A stretch of DNA of 64,000 bases, taken from Clostridium sp. D43t1_170807_H7 (lineage in GTDB: Bacteria > Bacillota > Clostridia > Clostridiales > Clostridiaceae). Made by a program: the position numbers and the translations under genes. The notes under the pieces are model-generated. The model did not search any database. It worked only from the letters and a program-made list of their open reading frames with translations, and was not told the origin of the DNA. Positions 56,606 to 64,000 of this stretch are shown here, one piece after another; position 1 is the first letter of the stretch; each line of letters opens with the position of its first letter. Where the stretch lies: contig NZ_JADNLK010000005.1 in NCBI RefSeq assembly GCF_015555905.1, forward strand, positions 62,001 to 126,000, written 5' to 3'.

Positions 56606-56765
56606 TAAATTCACCTATAAAACCTTTCCCAAATTTATAAATAGTGTCAATAGCAAAATAAACTCCGATAATAGCAATTAACAATGATATAAATGAACCA
56701 TCATTAATTGAGTTTAAATTATCATTTTTGATAGCTAAAAAATTAGTATTTAAAGTTATTTCCAT
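56595..56765 (-). CDS. Class II bacteriocin-like peptide with double-glycine-type leader
   Basis: Peptide of 56 aa. Residues 1-23 resemble a C39-processed leader: Ile12, Leu17, Ile20 and Gly23 occupy -12, -7, -4 and -1, though -2 is Asp22 where Gly is usual. The proposed mature part (24-56) is a hydrophobic helix (SFISLLIAIIGVYFAID) followed by TIYKFGKGFIGEFNER, with the Gly-spaced Y-x-F-G-x-G-F pattern of many class II bacteriocins. I start at ATG 56765, nine bases after GGAGG, rather than at 56786. Downstream are two small membrane proteins and a second similar peptide. No C39 transporter is in the window. Confidence 0.6.
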   Translation of the reverse strand: MEITLNTNFLAIKNDNLNSINDGSFISLLIAIIGVYFAIDTIYKFGKGFIGEFNER

Positions 56766-56785
56766 AATAAAAATCCTCCATTTCA

Positions 56786-56825
56786 TATTTTTATTTAATT
56801 AATCTTGTATTTTTATTTAATTAAT
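56786..56825. repeat. Perfect 18-bp direct repeat, period 22, upstream of the peptide gene
   Basis: TATTTTTATTTAATTAAT occurs at 56786-56803 and 56808-56825. It lies 21 bases upstream of the peptide start codon. Spacing of two helical turns recalls operator pairs of bacteriocin promoters, but the sequence is low-complexity A/T. The rest of 56766-57313 is extremely A/T-rich and I see no gene in it. Confidence 0.6.
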
Positions 56826-57313
56826 ATTTAGAATATATAAACTAAATATAATTCTTACCATATTTATATTATTTTCATCTTCTTATATTATAATATTTTT
56901 AATTAATAGAAAATATTTACAAAATAATAATATCGTATAAAAAGAGAAAAGTAAATATTTCACAATAAAAGATTGTATTCAAAATATAAAATATAATAAT
57001 AAGGATAAGAGTATTTAGATTATATACTCCCTAATAACTTAAATAAAAATTTATTAGCAATATACATAGTAATGATTAGACTATAGATTTTTAATATAAT
57101 AACAGAATTCTTATTAAATAAATAACAAGATATTCAAATAGAAAAGAAAATTATGTAAATTTTATAGTGTAGTTATAATATTTACTTAAATTATTATAAA
57201 AATTTAACGTAATATAGTAATAATATTTACAATAATACTTTATTTACTACTAATGTTAATAGTATAATCAATATTAGTTTGAATAAATTAAGATAAAGAG
57301 GATGTAAATAAAG

Positions 57314-58081
57314 ATGGTTGAAATAGCAATAGCAATATTAGTAATTGGTTGTATTATATATATATTTAAAAGTGATTTTATAAGAAGAGATGTATGTGTA
57401 ACTGTTATTGAAAGTTTACCGTTATCTATTTTTAAAAAGTGGGTTAAAGAAGATAGCAAAACAAAAACTAATAACTTAATAAAAGAAGAGTCAAAAGTTG
57501 AAGAAAGTAATGTAAAAGAAAATAGAACTGAGAATACTTGTGATATAAGTAAAGAAGTGTTAGATGAAGTAGCAATGACTACACTTGAAGAAGATATAGA
57601 AGTTATAGAAGAAAATATTATAGATGAAATAAGCAATATAAATGAAATAAATAATATGGATGAATTAGATAATACTGAAGAAGTAGTTAGTGAAGATAAA
57701 GTAGATGATATTGCAGATACAACAATAGAAGAAAATGAAACTACAGTAGCTATAGATGAGATAGAAGAAAACATAATAACAGAATCTATAAACGAAGTAC
57801 AAGCTATTACAGAAAATAATTCTGAAGAAATACTTAATGACTCTGAAGATACAAATGAAGATATAAAAGAAATAATTGAAGATGTGGAAGAATTATTTGA
57901 AGAAGTTAATAATTTAGATGAAATACGAACTTCTGAAGTTGAAGAGTTAGTTTTCTGGACTCCTAATGGAAAAACTTATCATACTAAAAACACGTGTAGA
58001 TCACTATCAAGAAGTAAGATAATAAATAGTGGAACAGTATATGAAAGTGGTAAAGATTTTAAATGTGAAAACTGTAAATAA
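57314..58081 (+). CDS. Membrane-anchored acidic protein with C-terminal zinc-ribbon-like motif
   Basis: Protein of 255 aa in three parts. Residues 1-22 are a membrane anchor (IAIAILVIGCIIYIF). Residues about 55-210 are a low-complexity stretch almost entirely of Glu, Asp, Asn, Ile and Thr. Residues about 213-255 form a compact domain, FWTPNGKTYHTKNTCRSLSRSK ... CENCK, with Cys-x(n)-Cys-x-x-Cys and YH, like the metal-binding tail shared with Ada-type and other surface proteins. The acidic linker is probably disordered. Ribosome site AGAGGATG. No family for the whole. The minus-strand reading frame over the acidic part is a composition artefact. Confidence 0.65.
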   Translation: MVEIAIAILVIGCIIYIFKSDFIRRDVCVTVIESLPLSIFKKWVKEDSKTKTNNLIKEESKVEESNVKENRTENTCDISKEVLDEVAMTTLEEDIEVIEENIIDEISNINEINNMDELDNTEEVVSEDKVDDIADTTIEENETTVAIDEIEENIITESINEVQAITENNSEEILNDSEDTNEDIKEIIEDVEELFEEVNNLDEIRTSEVEELVFWTPNGKTYHTKNTCRSLSRSKIINSGTVYESGKDFKCENCK

Positions 58082-58206
58082 GTAGCAAAGGGTTTTTAGT
58101 TTATTATTTAGAATATATTTTATGAAGATAAACATTGATAATATGTAAGGGTTGACTTAAATAGGATATAATATAAATAATTAAAAAAGTTTAAGGAGTG
58201 ACTTAG

Positions 58207-59910
58207 GTGAAAAAGAAGTTACCTTATGGGCAAAGTAATTATGAAACTTTAGTAAATGATAATTTTTTATATGTGGATAAAACTAAATATATTGAAACTA
58301 TGGAAAATTTACATGATAGATTTATATTTTTTTTAAGACCGAGAAGATTTGGAAAAAGCCTTTTCACATCAGTTCTAGAAAATTATTATGATGTAAATAA
58401 GAAAAATGATTTTGAAAAACTATTTAAAAATACGTATATAGGTAAAAATCCAACTTCTGAAAAAAATAGTTGCTATATTCTTAAATTTAATTTTTCAGGG
58501 CTTATAACTGATACAAAAGAAGAGTTAGTTAAAAGTTTTTCAGAGCAATGTAATAAATCTTATGATAAATTTTTTAAGAAATATAATTTAAATTTTGAAT
58601 ATAATAAAGAAGGTTATCCTTCAGATGTTTTTAATAGTTTTTTAGGTAAGCTAGAATTTGAAATAGATAAGCCACTTTATGTAATAATTGATGAGTATGA
58701 TCACTTTGCTAATGAACTTTTAAGTTTTAAATTAGATATGTTTTCTCAAATAATAAGTAAAACGGGCTTTGTGAGAAAGTTTTATGAAGTATTAAAAATA
58801 GGAACAGAAAGTATAGTAAAAAGAATATTTGCTACAGGGGTAAGTCCAATAACTTTAGATAGTTTAACATCAGGATTTAATATAGCAAGCGATTTTACTA
58901 AAGATCCTAGATTTAATGAAATGATGGGATTTACTGAAGAAGAAGTTAGAGATTTAATTTTAAATATAGATGAGTCCCTAGAAGAAAATAAAGTTGATAG
59001 TATAGTTAAAAGGATGAAAAAAAACTATAATGGATATTTATTTTCAGTAGATTCAGAAAAAACTGTATTTAATAGTGATATGGTATTATATTATTTAAAA
59101 TCATTTGAGGATTTTAGAAAAGAGCCAAAAGAACTAATAGACAAGAATATAGCTAGTGATTATGCTAAACTTGGAAATATGTTTACATTAAAAAATAAAG
59201 ATAGAAATATGGAAGTTTTAGAAGATGTTTTAAGTGGTGAAGAGATAACTGCTGTAATAACATCTCAATTTAGTTTAGAAAAAGACTTTGATGAAGATGA
59301 TTTTAAATCTTTATTATTTTATTTAGGACTTTTAACGATAGAAAGAGAAGATTTAGGAGATGTAGTTTTAAAAGTACCTAATAATGTAATAAGGGAATTA
59401 TATTTTGATTTCTTTGGAAAGAAAATAAGTGAAGAAATTGAATATGAATTAAATACTTCTGAAATTAGAGGGGCTATTAAAACAATAGCTCAAAAAGGTG
59501 ATAATACTAAACTTATAAGCATTGTTGAAAGGACTCTAAATAAACTTTCAAAGAGAGATTATATACAGTTTAATGAAAAATATGTTAAATTAATATTTTT
59601 AACTTATTGTTTTTTAAGTAAATTATATTTGGTAAAATCAGAATATGAAGTAGAAAATGGTTTTATTGATATTGCACTTTTAAAGCAAATTAACGTAAAC
59701 CCAACTTTCTTTGCAATATTTGAACTTAAGTATATTAAGAAAAAAGATTACGAAGAATATGGAGAAAAGTTAGTAGAAGAAAAGTTAACAGAAGCTAAAA
59801 TACAATTAAAGCAATATGAAACTGCAGAAGAGCTTAAAAATATTAAAAATTTAAAGAAATGGGCAATAGTTTTTGCTGGTGAAAAGTGTGTTGCTAATGA
59901 AGAAATATAG
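58207..59910 (+). CDS. AAA-ATPase-like / PD-(D/E)XK nuclease family protein
   Basis: Protein of 567 aa with the AAA-ATPase_like domain (about 1-330) and a PD-(D/E)XK nuclease-fold C-terminus (about 450-567). The N-terminal PYGQSNYETLVNDNFLYVDKTKYI and the P-loop RPRRFGKSLF (about 43-52) are hallmarks, with VIIDEYD as Walker B. The nuclease core is GFIDIALL followed by FELKYIKK, i.e. D...E-x-K. These proteins are multi-copy in gut anaerobes, their function is unknown, and defence or mobile-element roles have been proposed. Start is GTG 58207 behind AAGGAGTG. Monocistronic, in an accessory region. Confidence 0.85.
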   Translation: MKKKLPYGQSNYETLVNDNFLYVDKTKYIETMENLHDRFIFFLRPRRFGKSLFTSVLENYYDVNKKNDFEKLFKNTYIGKNPTSEKNSCYILKFNFSGLITDTKEELVKSFSEQCNKSYDKFFKKYNLNFEYNKEGYPSDVFNSFLGKLEFEIDKPLYVIIDEYDHFANELLSFKLDMFSQIISKTGFVRKFYEVLKIGTESIVKRIFATGVSPITLDSLTSGFNIASDFTKDPRFNEMMGFTEEEVRDLILNIDESLEENKVDSIVKRMKKNYNGYLFSVDSEKTVFNSDMVLYYLKSFEDFRKEPKELIDKNIASDYAKLGNMFTLKNKDRNMEVLEDVLSGEEITAVITSQFSLEKDFDEDDFKSLLFYLGLLTIEREDLGDVVLKVPNNVIRELYFDFFGKKISEEIEYELNTSEIRGAIKTIAQKGDNTKLISIVERTLNKLSKRDYIQFNEKYVKLIFLTYCFLSKLYLVKSEYEVENGFIDIALLKQINVNPTFFAIFELKYIKKKDYEEYGEKLVEEKLTEAKIQLKQYETAEELKNIKNLKKWAIVFAGEKCVANEEI

Positions 59911-59938
59911 ATAAAGATTTTATAGAGTTATTAAGAAC

Positions 59939-59976
59939 AAAAAAAAGAGATTTTGCAAAATGCAAAATCTCTTTTT
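59939..59976. terminator. Bidirectional intrinsic terminator
   Basis: AAAAAGAGATTTTGCA pairs perfectly with TGCAAAATCTCTTTTT around AAA; shared by the AAA-ATPase gene and the convergent gene. Confidence 0.92.
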
Positions 59977-59985
59977 ATATTTAAA

Positions 59986-60402
59986 TTATCTAGTTCTCAT
60001 TCTAGTAGCTTGTTGTCTAGCTTTCTTTATTTGGCTATGATCAAATGGGTGAAGATCTTTTCTTGTAGTTAAGTTTGCAATGTTTGAAGCCATGATAACT
60101 TCAGAATTTGCTTTACCTTTTTCACCTTTAATTCCCATAACAATTATTTTGTGACCTTGAGATATATCGATAAACTCTGGTTTTTTAAACCATCTATTTC
60201 TCTTATATTCACATTTAGCTATTTGTTTACCAGCATCAGACTTAACAACTAGCCAAACATGTAATCTATTAAAAATTCCTAGAAAACTTTTAGTTTCTGT
60301 TTTAACTGATAAAACCGTACCAGAAACACTTGTCATTCTATCTCCATATTTATTCATGTATGCATCAGAGTAATATTTAGTCATTTTATCTTTGAAACCC
60401 AT
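59986..60402 (-). CDS. Conserved basic hypothetical protein
   Basis: Soluble protein of 138 aa, basic, ending in ARQQATRMRTR. Its centre (about 25-110) alternates strands, SVSGTVLSVKTETKSFLGIFNRLHVWLVVKSDAG ... GHKIIVMGIKG, and suggests an OB-fold, so nucleic-acid binding is possible. I recognise no named family. The ATG at 60402 follows AAAGGAG. Divergent from the hydrogenase operon. Function unknown. Confidence 0.65.
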   Translation of the reverse strand: MGFKDKMTKYYSDAYMNKYGDRMTSVSGTVLSVKTETKSFLGIFNRLHVWLVVKSDAGKQIAKCEYKRNRWFKKPEFIDISQGHKIIVMGIKGEKGKANSEVIMASNIANLTTRKDLHPFDHSQIKKARQQATRMRTR

Positions 60403-60649
60403 TGCAAAAACTCCTTTTATTATAAATTATACTATATTAACAAAAATTATATAGACATTATAGCATAAAAGTTATAGATATAAAACAAAAAATAGTATTA
60501 ATGAAAGGAAGAATAAATAAGTGGATTTGTTTTCAAAAAAATTCCAATATTCTATTATAATAAGTCATAATCTTATGTATAATAAAAAGTGAAGACATGT
60601 AAAATAAATACATAAATAATAAAAAATTCCTTATGTAAGGAGGAGTATT

Positions 60650-61027
60650 ATGGGCAATATTACAGTAGAAGAAATTCAAAAAAATGATATTGTATCAAAG
60701 GTACAGGAGGTTAGGGATAAGGGAGGAAGATTAGTAGCTATAAATGGTTACGTCGATACTGAGAAAAATAATGTAGTAGTTTATACCTTAGAATATGATG
60801 ATGTTAGAAGACATTATCATGTAAAGGGAGAGAAGGTATTACCAACAGTAACTAATGTATATAAAGGTGCACAATGGTTTGAAGAAGAAATACAAGAAAT
60901 GATGCCATTAAAGTTTGAAGGATTAATATTTAGTGGAAGATTATTTTTACCGGAAGAGTTTAAAGAAGGTGAAGGGCAAATACTTATAATGCCCCTAAAT
61001 GAACTTAAAAAATTAAAGGTTAATTAG
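60650..61027 (+). CDS. Hydrogenase/complex I 30-kDa-type subunit (EchD/NuoC-like)
   Basis: Protein of 125 aa related to the 30-kDa (NuoC) subunit of complex I and to EchD/MbhK of membrane-bound hydrogenases. It supports the large subunit encoded next and helps bind the small subunit. Family features are GRLVAINGYVDTEKNNVVVYTLEYDD, PTVTNVYKGAQWFEEEIQEMM and FEGLIFSGRLFLPEEF, where the W-x-E-R-E/D pattern reads WFEEEI. First gene of the operon, ATG 60650 behind AAGGAGGAG. A NuoB-like small subunit is not upstream, so it should be downstream of the window. Confidence 0.78.
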   Translation: MGNITVEEIQKNDIVSKVQEVRDKGGRLVAINGYVDTEKNNVVVYTLEYDDVRRHYHVKGEKVLPTVTNVYKGAQWFEEEIQEMMPLKFEGLIFSGRLFLPEEFKEGEGQILIMPLNELKKLKVN

Positions 61028-61042
61028 AAGGAGGGGGAAAGA

Positions 61043-62125
61043 TTGAGTTACGTTTTACCATTAGGACCATATCATCCTGCATTAGAAGAGCCAGTGCATG
61101 TTAAACTTCTTACTGAAGGTGAACTTATAAAGGATTCAGAAGTTTTTATAGGATATAACCATAGAGGAATAGAAAAATTAACGGAAATTAGAAATCCTAT
61201 TCAAACCATAACCTTAGTTGAAAGAGTATGTGGAATTTGTTCCCATTCCCATGCTATGACTTATTGTCTAGCAATAGAAAATATTGCTAAGATGGAGGTT
61301 CCTAAGAGAGGAAGCTATATAAGAGTAATATTAAGTGAATTAGAAAGATTACATTCTCATTATCTATGGTTAGGGTTAGCGGCCCATATAGTAGCATTTG
61401 ATTCTTTATTTATGATGTGTTTTGCATCAAGAGAAAAAATAATGGATATGCTGGAGGTTATATCAGGAAATAGAGTTAATTATGCTATGAATATAATTGG
61501 TGGCTCAAGAAGGGATATAAGTAATGAACAAAAGGAAATTTTAATAAAAATGATAGAAGAGCTAAGACGTGAATATAAAAAAATTTATAATATTTATGCT
61601 AAAGATTCAAGTATAGCGGCAAGAACGAAAGGTGTTGGAATATTAACAAAGGAGGATGCATTAAATTATGGAGCTTGTGGACCACATGGAAGAGCTTCTG
61701 GAGTTAATTTCGATGTAAGAAAAACAATGCCCTATAATTGCTATGAAGAATTTGATTTTAATGTAGCTGTGGCAAATGATGGTGATGTTTTTTCAAGAGC
61801 TGTTGTAAGACTAATAGAAATTGAAGAAAGCTGTAAGATAATTGAGCAAGCTCTTAATAATATGCCAGATGGTCCTATTAATCTAGGAAATAAGATTCCT
61901 AAGGTTCCAGTAGGTGAGTATATGGCAGTAACTGAAGCTCCCAGAGGTGAAGTTACTTATTATGTAGTTTCAAATGGTGGACAGACAAATGGAAGAGTTA
62001 ATATTCATGTACCAACCTTCAAAAATGCAATGACTGTTCCAGTTATGTTAAAAAATAATACCATTGCAGATGCAGGACTTATAGTAGCAAGTATAGATCC
62101 TTGTTTCTCATGTTTAGATAGGTAG
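61043..62125 (+). CDS. Group 4 [NiFe] hydrogenase large subunit (EchE/MbhL-like)
   Basis: Catalytic subunit of 360 aa binding the NiFe centre. The N-terminal Ni ligands are in RVCGICSHSH (about 60-69) and the C-terminal ones in DPCFSC (352-357), so it is a true hydrogenase and not the NuoD of complex I. It ends LDR right after the last ligand pair, so there is no C-terminal extension to be cleaved and no HycI-type protease is needed. With Mrp subunits following, it likely couples ferredoxin-driven H2 formation to cation pumping. Start is TTG 61043 with GGAGGGGG five bases ahead. Confidence 0.88.
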   Translation: MSYVLPLGPYHPALEEPVHVKLLTEGELIKDSEVFIGYNHRGIEKLTEIRNPIQTITLVERVCGICSHSHAMTYCLAIENIAKMEVPKRGSYIRVILSELERLHSHYLWLGLAAHIVAFDSLFMMCFASREKIMDMLEVISGNRVNYAMNIIGGSRRDISNEQKEILIKMIEELRREYKKIYNIYAKDSSIAARTKGVGILTKEDALNYGACGPHGRASGVNFDVRKTMPYNCYEEFDFNVAVANDGDVFSRAVVRLIEIEESCKIIEQALNNMPDGPINLGNKIPKVPVGEYMAVTEAPRGEVTYYVVSNGGQTNGRVNIHVPTFKNAMTVPVMLKNNTIADAGLIVASIDPCFSCLDR

Positions 62126-62129
62126 AAGT

Positions 62130-62471
62130 ATGCATGAATTATCAGTAACTCAAGGAATACTTAAGATATGTTTAGAAGAATGTAAAAAGCATAATATTAA
62201 GAAAATAAAAGAGATAAATATTAAAGTTGGTGAATTAACAGACTTAGTACCAAGTTGTATATCCTATTATTTTAATATTGTTGCTAAAGGTACTATTGCT
62301 GAAAATACCAAAATAAATATAGAAAGAATATCAGTAGTAATTAGATGTAATGAATGTAGCTATGAGGGAAAGCTAGGAAAAAATAATTATGTTTGTCCAA
62401 ATTGCAAGGGAAATAAATATGAAATTACAAAGGGACGAGAGTTTTATTTAGATACTATGGAGGTTGAATAA
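62130..62471 (+). CDS. hypA: Hydrogenase nickel chaperone HypA
   Basis: Nickel-insertion protein of 113 aa. The Ni site is the N-terminal MHE (His2), and the zinc site has two CxxC pairs, CNEC and CPNC, in the C-terminal half (about 74-94). ELSVTQGILKICLEE is the usual first helix. It starts four bases after the hydrogenase large subunit, inside the operon, and works with HypB encoded next to load nickel into it. Confidence 0.94.
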   Translation: MHELSVTQGILKICLEECKKHNIKKIKEINIKVGELTDLVPSCISYYFNIVAKGTIAENTKINIERISVVIRCNECSYEGKLGKNNYVCPNCKGNKYEITKGREFYLDTMEVE

Positions 62472-63116
62472 ATGCAAATAAAGGTTGTAAGACAAATTTT
62501 AGAATGGAATGAAGATTGTCATAAGGAAGTACAAGAAGAGCTTGGCAATAAGAATGTAAAAATGATTAATATAATGGGATCTCCAGGTGCTGGAAAAACA
62601 ACGTTTATATTAAATTTAATAGAAGAACTTAAAAGCAAAGACTTAAGAGTTGGTGTAATAGAAGGTGATATAGAAGGTACGATAGATGCTAAAAAGATAC
62701 AAGAGGCAGGGATACCAGTTGTACAACTTAATACACAAGGAGCTTGTCATATAGAGGCTATGTCTATAAAGAATATAATAGAAGATTTTGATTTAGATGA
62801 ATTAGATATTATTATAGTTGAAAATATAGGTAATTTAGTATGTCCAGCAGAATTTGATATTGGAGAAGTATTAAAGGTGGCATTATTAAGTATACCAGAA
62901 GGAGACGATAAGGTTGTTAAATATCCATTAATGTTTTCAAGGGCTGATGCATTAGTGCTTACTAAATACGATATGATAAAATACTTTAAATTTAACGAGG
63001 ATGAAGTAAAGGAGCAAACACTTATTAGAAATCCAAATTCAAAAATTTTTAAAATTAACTCATTAGAAAAAGCTGAAACTAAGGAATTCGCAGAGTGGTT
63101 AATAAAAAAAATATAA
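62472..63116 (+). CDS. hypB: Hydrogenase nickel-insertion GTPase HypB
   Basis: GTPase of 214 aa delivering nickel with HypA. P-loop GSPGAGKTT (about 36-44), switch region EGDIEGTIDAKKI, the metal-site Cys-His in GACHIEA, and VENIGNLVCPAEFD are present; the guanine-specificity motif is TKYD. It lacks a His-rich N-terminal tail, so it does not store nickel. Stop of hypA touches its ATG. Other hyp genes (C, D, E, F) are not in the window. Confidence 0.94.
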   Translation: MQIKVVRQILEWNEDCHKEVQEELGNKNVKMINIMGSPGAGKTTFILNLIEELKSKDLRVGVIEGDIEGTIDAKKIQEAGIPVVQLNTQGACHIEAMSIKNIIEDFDLDELDIIIVENIGNLVCPAEFDIGEVLKVALLSIPEGDDKVVKYPLMFSRADALVLTKYDMIKYFKFNEDEVKEQTLIRNPNSKIFKINSLEKAETKEFAEWLIKKI

Positions 63117-63134
63117 GATAGAAGGTGATTATGG

Positions 63135-63665
63135 ATGAAAAAATGGACATCATTTGTGGGAACTTTCATTTTGTCATACTTATTTTGGATTTTATTTTTA
63201 ATTCAGGATTTTAATATTCTAAAATTAGGAGCTCAAGAACTAATAGTAGGTGCTATTGTAGCTATAGTTGTTTCGTATTTTTCAAGTTCATTTTTTGCTA
63301 GAGAAGATGGACTATGGATATTCAAAAAGTTTAGGTTTATAAATTTAATAATTTTTATTCCAGTCTATATATGGGAGTTAATAAAAGCAAATTTTAGTGT
63401 TGCTATAAAATCATTATCGCCAAATTTAAATATTAATCCAGGAATAGTAAAGATAACTACAGAGTTAAAATCTGATTATGGATTAGCAATGTTATCTAAT
63501 TGCATAACCTTAACACCTGGAACTATAACAATGGATATATATGAAGAAGGGGATAAAAATGCAATGTATATTCATTGGATAGATGCTAAAACAGAAGATA
63601 CTAAAGAGGCGTCAGAAATTATAAAGGGAAGATTTGAGTATTTTGTAAGGAGGCTTTTTAGGTGA
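63135..63665 (+). CDS. mnhE: Na+/H+ antiporter subunit E (MrpE/MnhE)
   Basis: Membrane protein of 176 aa with two or three helices near the N-terminus (FVGTFILSYLFWILFLI; LIVGAIVAIVVSYF; FINLIIFIPVYIWELIKANF) and the MrpE core VAIKSLSPNLNINPGIVKI...LSNCITLTPGTITMDI. Subunit E of multi-subunit Mrp cation/proton antiporters, and the MbhA counterpart in Mrp-Mbh hydrogenases. Start ATG 63135 with AAGGTGA. It overlaps the next subunit. Confidence 0.9.
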   Translation: MKKWTSFVGTFILSYLFWILFLIQDFNILKLGAQELIVGAIVAIVVSYFSSSFFAREDGLWIFKKFRFINLIIFIPVYIWELIKANFSVAIKSLSPNLNINPGIVKITTELKSDYGLAMLSNCITLTPGTITMDIYEEGDKNAMYIHWIDAKTEDTKEASEIIKGRFEYFVRRLFR

Positions 63666-63928
63666 TGAATATGAATTCTATATTTACTATAGTTTCAATA
63701 ATTTTAGCCATCCTAGCTTTGGTTTTATTATACAGAGTATTTAAAGGGCCTAATATGATAGACAGAGTTTTAGCTGCAGATTCAATAGATATAATTTTAG
63801 GAATAATTATGATTTTATTTGGAGCAGTAGAAGATAGAGCAATGTATTTAGATCTTGGACTTATAGTAACTCTTCTAGGGTTTATTGGAACTGTATTGAT
63901 TTCTAAGTATTTAGAGGGGGAATTGTAA
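63662..63928 (+). CDS. mnhF: Na+/H+ antiporter subunit F (MrpF/MnhF)
   Basis: Membrane protein of about 88 aa with three helices and the MrpF signature YRVFKGPNMIDRVLAADSIDI (about 25-45), the invariant P-x-x-x-D-R-V-L-A. Start uncertain: GTG 63662 is eight bases from AAGGAGG, ATG 63665 eleven; both overlap the mnhE stop. Its stop overlaps the next start by one base. Confidence 0.88.
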   Translation: MMNMNSIFTIVSIILAILALVLLYRVFKGPNMIDRVLAADSIDIILGIIMILFGAVEDRAMYLDLGLIVTLLGFIGTVLISKYLEGEL

Positions 63929-64000
63929 TGTCTATAGTAGAGATAATAGTTTGTGTATTACTTGTAGTAGGTATTTTTTTTCTTCTTGCAGGTGTTGTTG
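63928..64000 (+). CDS. mnhG: Na+/H+ antiporter subunit G (MrpG/MnhG), 5' part
   Basis: Only 24 codons lie in the window; the frame is open at the right edge. The start SIVEIIVCVLLVVGIFFLLAGVV is a hydrophobic helix of the kind that begins MrpG, and gene order E-F-G supports this. ATG 63928 overlaps the mnhF stop. Confidence 0.7.
   Translation, partial: MSIVEIIVCVLLVVGIFFLLAGVV

Noticed and set aside
57274..57774. 166-aa Ser-rich minus-strand ORF
   Set aside because: It is the mirror of the acidic low-complexity plus-strand protein (GAA/GAT codons read backwards as TTC/ATC and TCT-rich), a composition shadow.

Overview
The window reads as chromosomal DNA of a low-GC, spore-forming, anaerobic Firmicute, most likely Clostridium sensu stricto (cluster I). 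The evidence is the very A/T-rich codon use, strong GGAGG-type ribosome binding sites with GTG and TTG starts, an alpha/beta-type small acid-soluble spore protein, pyruvate:ferredoxin oxidoreductase with a neighbouring flavodoxin, a PPi-dependent phosphofructokinase, a CBS/DRTGG inorganic pyrophosphatase and a ferredoxin-type [NiFe] hydrogenase. I do not assign a species. I see no rRNA, tRNA or CRISPR array.

Layout. 0-15 kb: a SufS-like cysteine desulfurase, pfp, an MntP-like pump, a glutamate-symporter-family carrier, a ClpP homologue, aat, a DUF1648 protein and asnB, then an ABC exporter (ATPase plus large FtsX-type permease) with its two-component system. 15-23 kb: PepF, a rhomboid protease with an extra membrane domain, a PAP2 phosphatase, a UgtP-like glycosyltransferase and NADP-type glutamate dehydrogenase. 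23.7-31.3 kb: the topoisomerase IV genes parE-parC; parE is split by a complete group II intron (25275-28034) carrying a reverse transcriptase/maturase/HNH protein. 31-45 kb: a DJ-1 protein, recJ, a LytTR regulator with a LiaF-like membrane protein, the spore protein, murG, flavodoxin plus PFOR, a PHP phosphoesterase, two aminotransferases and a HAD hydrolase. 45-55.7 kb: a YvrJ protein, CBS-pyrophosphatase, a Ca2+-type P-ATPase, thrC-thrB-ACT and iscS-thiI. 55.7-60.4 kb is an accessory stretch. 60.6-64 kb is the start of an operon for a membrane-bound group 4 [NiFe] hydrogenase fused in gene order to Mrp-type cation antiporter subunits, with hypA and hypB in between; it runs off the right edge.

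The most interesting content is on the minus strand at 55905-56825. A 56-residue peptide with a double-glycine-like leader is followed by a small membrane protein broken by a one-base slip in a run of seven T. Next come a second leader-peptide ORF broken by one TGA codon and a second small three-helix membrane protein. Both peptides carry the L(-12)/L(-7)/I(-4) leader pattern (Ile at -12 in the first) and share an A-x-D-x-x-Y-x-[F/L]-G core. I read this as a partly decayed, apparently undescribed class II bacteriocin-like locus with immunity-type membrane proteins. A perfect 18-bp direct repeat of 22-bp period lies just upstream of it.

Other structures not explained by genes are a ~270-bp imperfect giant hairpin between the first two convergent genes, a run of about six hairpins in the 15445-15838 gap, cloverleaf-like palindromic units flanking the DJ-1 gene, and a 21-bp-period direct repeat upstream of the LytTR promoter. 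Functional statements rest on motifs and family knowledge; no database search was run.
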